The position numbers were made by a program, and so were the translations under genes. Shown in pieces: positions 21,977-23,757 of a stretch of DNA of 23,757 bases. The stretch is from contig JAABPT010000068.1 of NCBI GenBank assembly GCA_011391855.1, forward strand, positions 1 to 23,757. The letters run 5' to 3'. Within the stretch, counting starts at the first letter, position 1; each line of letters begins with the position of its first letter. Source of the stretch: Burkholderiales bacterium. Lineage in GTDB: Bacteria; Pseudomonadota; Gammaproteobacteria; Burkholderiales; Burkholderiaceae_C. The notes under the pieces are model-generated. The model saw only the letters and a program-made list of their open reading frames with translations, was not told where the DNA came from and did not search any database.

Positions 21977-23757
21977 GGTGCGTCGCGCGAGGTTTGCGCA
22001 TGCGTCAATTCCACGCGTTCGCGTCGTATCGGCTTGACCAGCCGGTTGGCGTCCAGAATGTCGATGGCCACCGGGTGCCCCAGCTCGGTCGAGTAGTAAA
22101 CGGTGCGGCTCCAATGGCCCGTGGTGCGACGACCGCTGGCCAGCGTCTCGCGGTAACTGCCGCGGCTCTCGATGGGCAGCACCTCGAAGGCGCCGGCCGG
22201 GGTCTCGATGCGGCGCGACGCGCCCACGTGGCTGGACCCCTGCCACTCGGTTTCGCCGTGCGGCCGGCCGGCGCGCTGGTGGATTTCGGTGAAGTCGATG
22301 TTCCGGCTTTCGCCGGTCTTGGGTCGGGACCACCACAGGTCCTGCACGGGCACGAACTCGGAGACGCTGCCATCGGCGTTGCGCTGGATTCGAAAGCGGC
22401 CTTGCGCGTCCATCTGCACCTGCTGGCCGTTGGCCAGCAGCCGCCCGTCTTCGAGCACCTCTTCGATGGCGTTGGTGTAGGCGCCCGTGACTTCGTCGCT
22501 CCCTTGGTCGACGATCTGGTAGCTGAAGGTGTCGCCCTGGGCATAACCGAAGTTATTGCGGCGCGGCACGAAGGCTGGCCGCTCGCCGCCTTCGGCGCGG
22601 CGCACGGTGCGGACCGTGGTGCTGGGGGTGCCGTCACGCAGGCCCGGGTTCGGCCCCGCGCCAGGGTTGGCTCTCAGGACTGGTGGGGCGACTGCGACCG
22701 TGGCGGCATCGGCCGTGGCGGCGCCTGCGCCGGCCGCACCGGCCGCACCGGCCACACCGGCCGCGGCGGGGACAACGGAGGCCGTGGCCGGCGCTGCCAC
22801 CGTACCACTGACCTGCGTTGCCGCGAGGGGGCGCAACGCCTCGCCCGCGGCGACCTTGCCGCTGCTGGCGCTGGGCGACATCAGGGCTGCGGCCTGGCCG
22901 GCCACCGCTCCGGCCGTGCCGACGGCGTTGCCGGCCACGCTGGCCACCGCGGCGGCCTCCGACGCCGTGACGACCGCCGCTGTGGCGGTCCCTGCAGCCA
23001 CGGCCGCGCTCGTCGCCGCCACGCCGCCCACGGCGGCTGCCACCGAGCCCACCGCGTTGGCGGCGCCGCCGACGGTGGAGCCCAGGCCGCCGGCCCAAGG
23101 CGGCTCCGGCAAGGCTGGCGACGCCTCTCCGGAAGCGCCCGGGCGGGCGCCGTCGGCCGCGCCGGCCTGCGACACCGCGGGCTCGGCCAGCACGTCGGCC
23201 ACGCTGCGTTCGCCCGCCGACACGGCGGCCTTGCGCCGCAGCCGGTCGCCGGCCTGCCGCACGCCTTCGCTGACCACGTCGTCGGACGTGCGCGGGAGCA
23301 GGGCGTCCAGCAACTTGGCTTCGGCGAGTTCCTCGTCGCCGTCGGTTTCACCGCCCAGCCAGGGGTTCTCGCGGCCCTGCGTGGCGTCCAGGACAGCGCG
23401 GCGCGTGCTCAGCAGCGCCTGCGGTCCGCTGATGCGCGGCGTGGTGAGCACGCCGGCCAGCACCCCCGCAAAGGGCGTGGCCGCGATGTCGACCGGGTCG
23501 GCCGGCGCCGGCTCGGGCAAGGGGGCCGTCGCCGGCACGTCGCGCGCCACATGCAGCCCGTGGCCGAACAAGGCCATCACGCCCGGCGGCAAGGCCTGTT
23601 CGGCCAGGCCCGGCTGCGGCAGTGCGGCCAGCGCCGGATGGCGGTACGCGGCATCGACGACCAGGATGCGCAGGCTCTCGGGCGGGCCGGCCAGCGCGGC
23701 CGCCACCTCGGCCAGGGGCACGCCGTGGGCCAGCAGTTGCTGTGGGGCCAGGGCGGC
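21973..23757 (-). CDS. Caspase-like protein lacking the catalytic cysteine, 5' end missing
   Basis: The frame is open to the right window edge; 594 codons are visible. The first 140 or so residues match the later half of bacterial caspase-like (peptidase C14) domains: GVPLAEVAAALA, then RILVVDAAYRHP, PPGVMALFGHG and the end pattern VLDATQGRENPW. The usual DACR is here DAAY, so the catalytic Cys is Ala (23647-23649). The His-containing half lies outside the window. Next come about 200 Ala/Gly/Val-rich residues, then a C-terminal beta-rich domain (about 385-580) from FGYAQGDTFSYQIVD to VAIDILDANRLVKPI. I do not recognise that domain; it resembles DUF3108-like periplasmic folds. The stop overlaps rlpA. 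A catalytically dead sensor or scaffold is plausible. Confidence 0.75.
   Translation of the reverse strand, partial: AALAPQQLLAHGVPLAEVAAALAGPPESLRILVVDAAYRHPALAALPQPGLAEQALPPGVMALFGHGLHVARDVPATAPLPEPAPADPVDIAATPFAGVLAGVLTTPRISGPQALLSTRRAVLDATQGRENPWLGGETDGDEELAEAKLLDALLPRTSDDVVSEGVRQAGDRLRRKAAVSAGERSVADVLAEPAVSQAGAADGARPGASGEASPALPEPPWAGGLGSTVGGAANAVGSVAAAVGGVAATSAAVAAGTATAAVVTASEAAAVASVAGNAVGTAGAVAGQAAALMSPSASSGKVAAGEALRPLAATQVSGTVAAPATASVVPAAAGVAGAAGAAGAGAATADAATVAVAPPVLRANPGAGPNPGLRDGTPSTTVRTVRRAEGGERPAFVPRRNNFGYAQGDTFSYQIVDQGSDEVTGAYTNAIEEVLEDGRLLANGQQVQMDAQGRFRIQRNADGSVSEFVPVQDLWWSRPKTGESRNIDFTEIHQRAGRPHGETEWQGSSHVGASRRIETPAGAFEVLPIESRGSYRETLASGRRTTGHWSRTVYYSTELGHPVAIDILDANRLVKPIRRERVELTHAQTSRDAP

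Overview
This is a very GC-rich (estimated by eye near 70%), gene-dense stretch of bacterial chromosome. Codon use, protein style (a YegD-type chaperone, PhoX with a Tat lipoprotein signal, short TetR genes) and gene repertoire suggest a betaproteobacterium of the order Burkholderiales, close to Comamonadaceae or the Leptothrix/Rubrivivax group. That assignment is inferred, not proven. I see no rRNA, tRNA, CRISPR array, insertion sequence or phage gene, and no gap over 300 bases without a gene.

Layout. (1) 1-4618 is housekeeping-like: the 3' part of a metallophosphoesterase gene, an 8-bp tandem repeat that starts on its stop codon, a universal stress protein, a TetR regulator with its own operator, a small unknown protein, a YegD-type Hsp70-like ATPase, a signal-peptide-only mini-ORF and a YecA/UPF0149 protein. 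(2) 4619-6588 is a self-contained regulated unit. A strong promoter carries two matching inverted repeats and drives an exported Acg-type flavin oxidoreductase lipoprotein, translationally coupled to its TetR regulator. (3) 6662-8655 holds methylmalonate-semialdehyde dehydrogenase coupled to a DUF3237 protein. (4) 14444 down to 8708 (minus strand) is an ABC-transporter operon: substrate-binding protein, a membrane di-iron hydroxylase resembling animal alkylglycerol monooxygenase, ATPase, permease, then a PhoX-type phosphatase. A divergent SDR dehydrogenase leaves from its upstream end. (5) 23757 down to 15345 (minus strand) is the most unusual region: a caspase-like protein whose catalytic cysteine is alanine, RlpA overlapping it by four bases, and a 1846-residue protein joining two alpha/beta-hydrolase (lipase-like) domains, a middle domain, a CHAT (caspase-like) protease with its His-Cys dyad, and a helical TPR-like tail.

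How the genes may work together. The region 5 genes look like one unit linking a pseudo-caspase, a cell-envelope/septal peptidoglycan protein and a protease-lipase fusion. A stress, envelope-surveillance or defence system is an attractive but unproven reading. The region 4 operon probably imports a small organic compound; the embedded hydroxylase suggests a lipid or alkyl-chain substrate. Region 2 looks like a classic TetR-autoregulated response to a redox-active or toxic small molecule.
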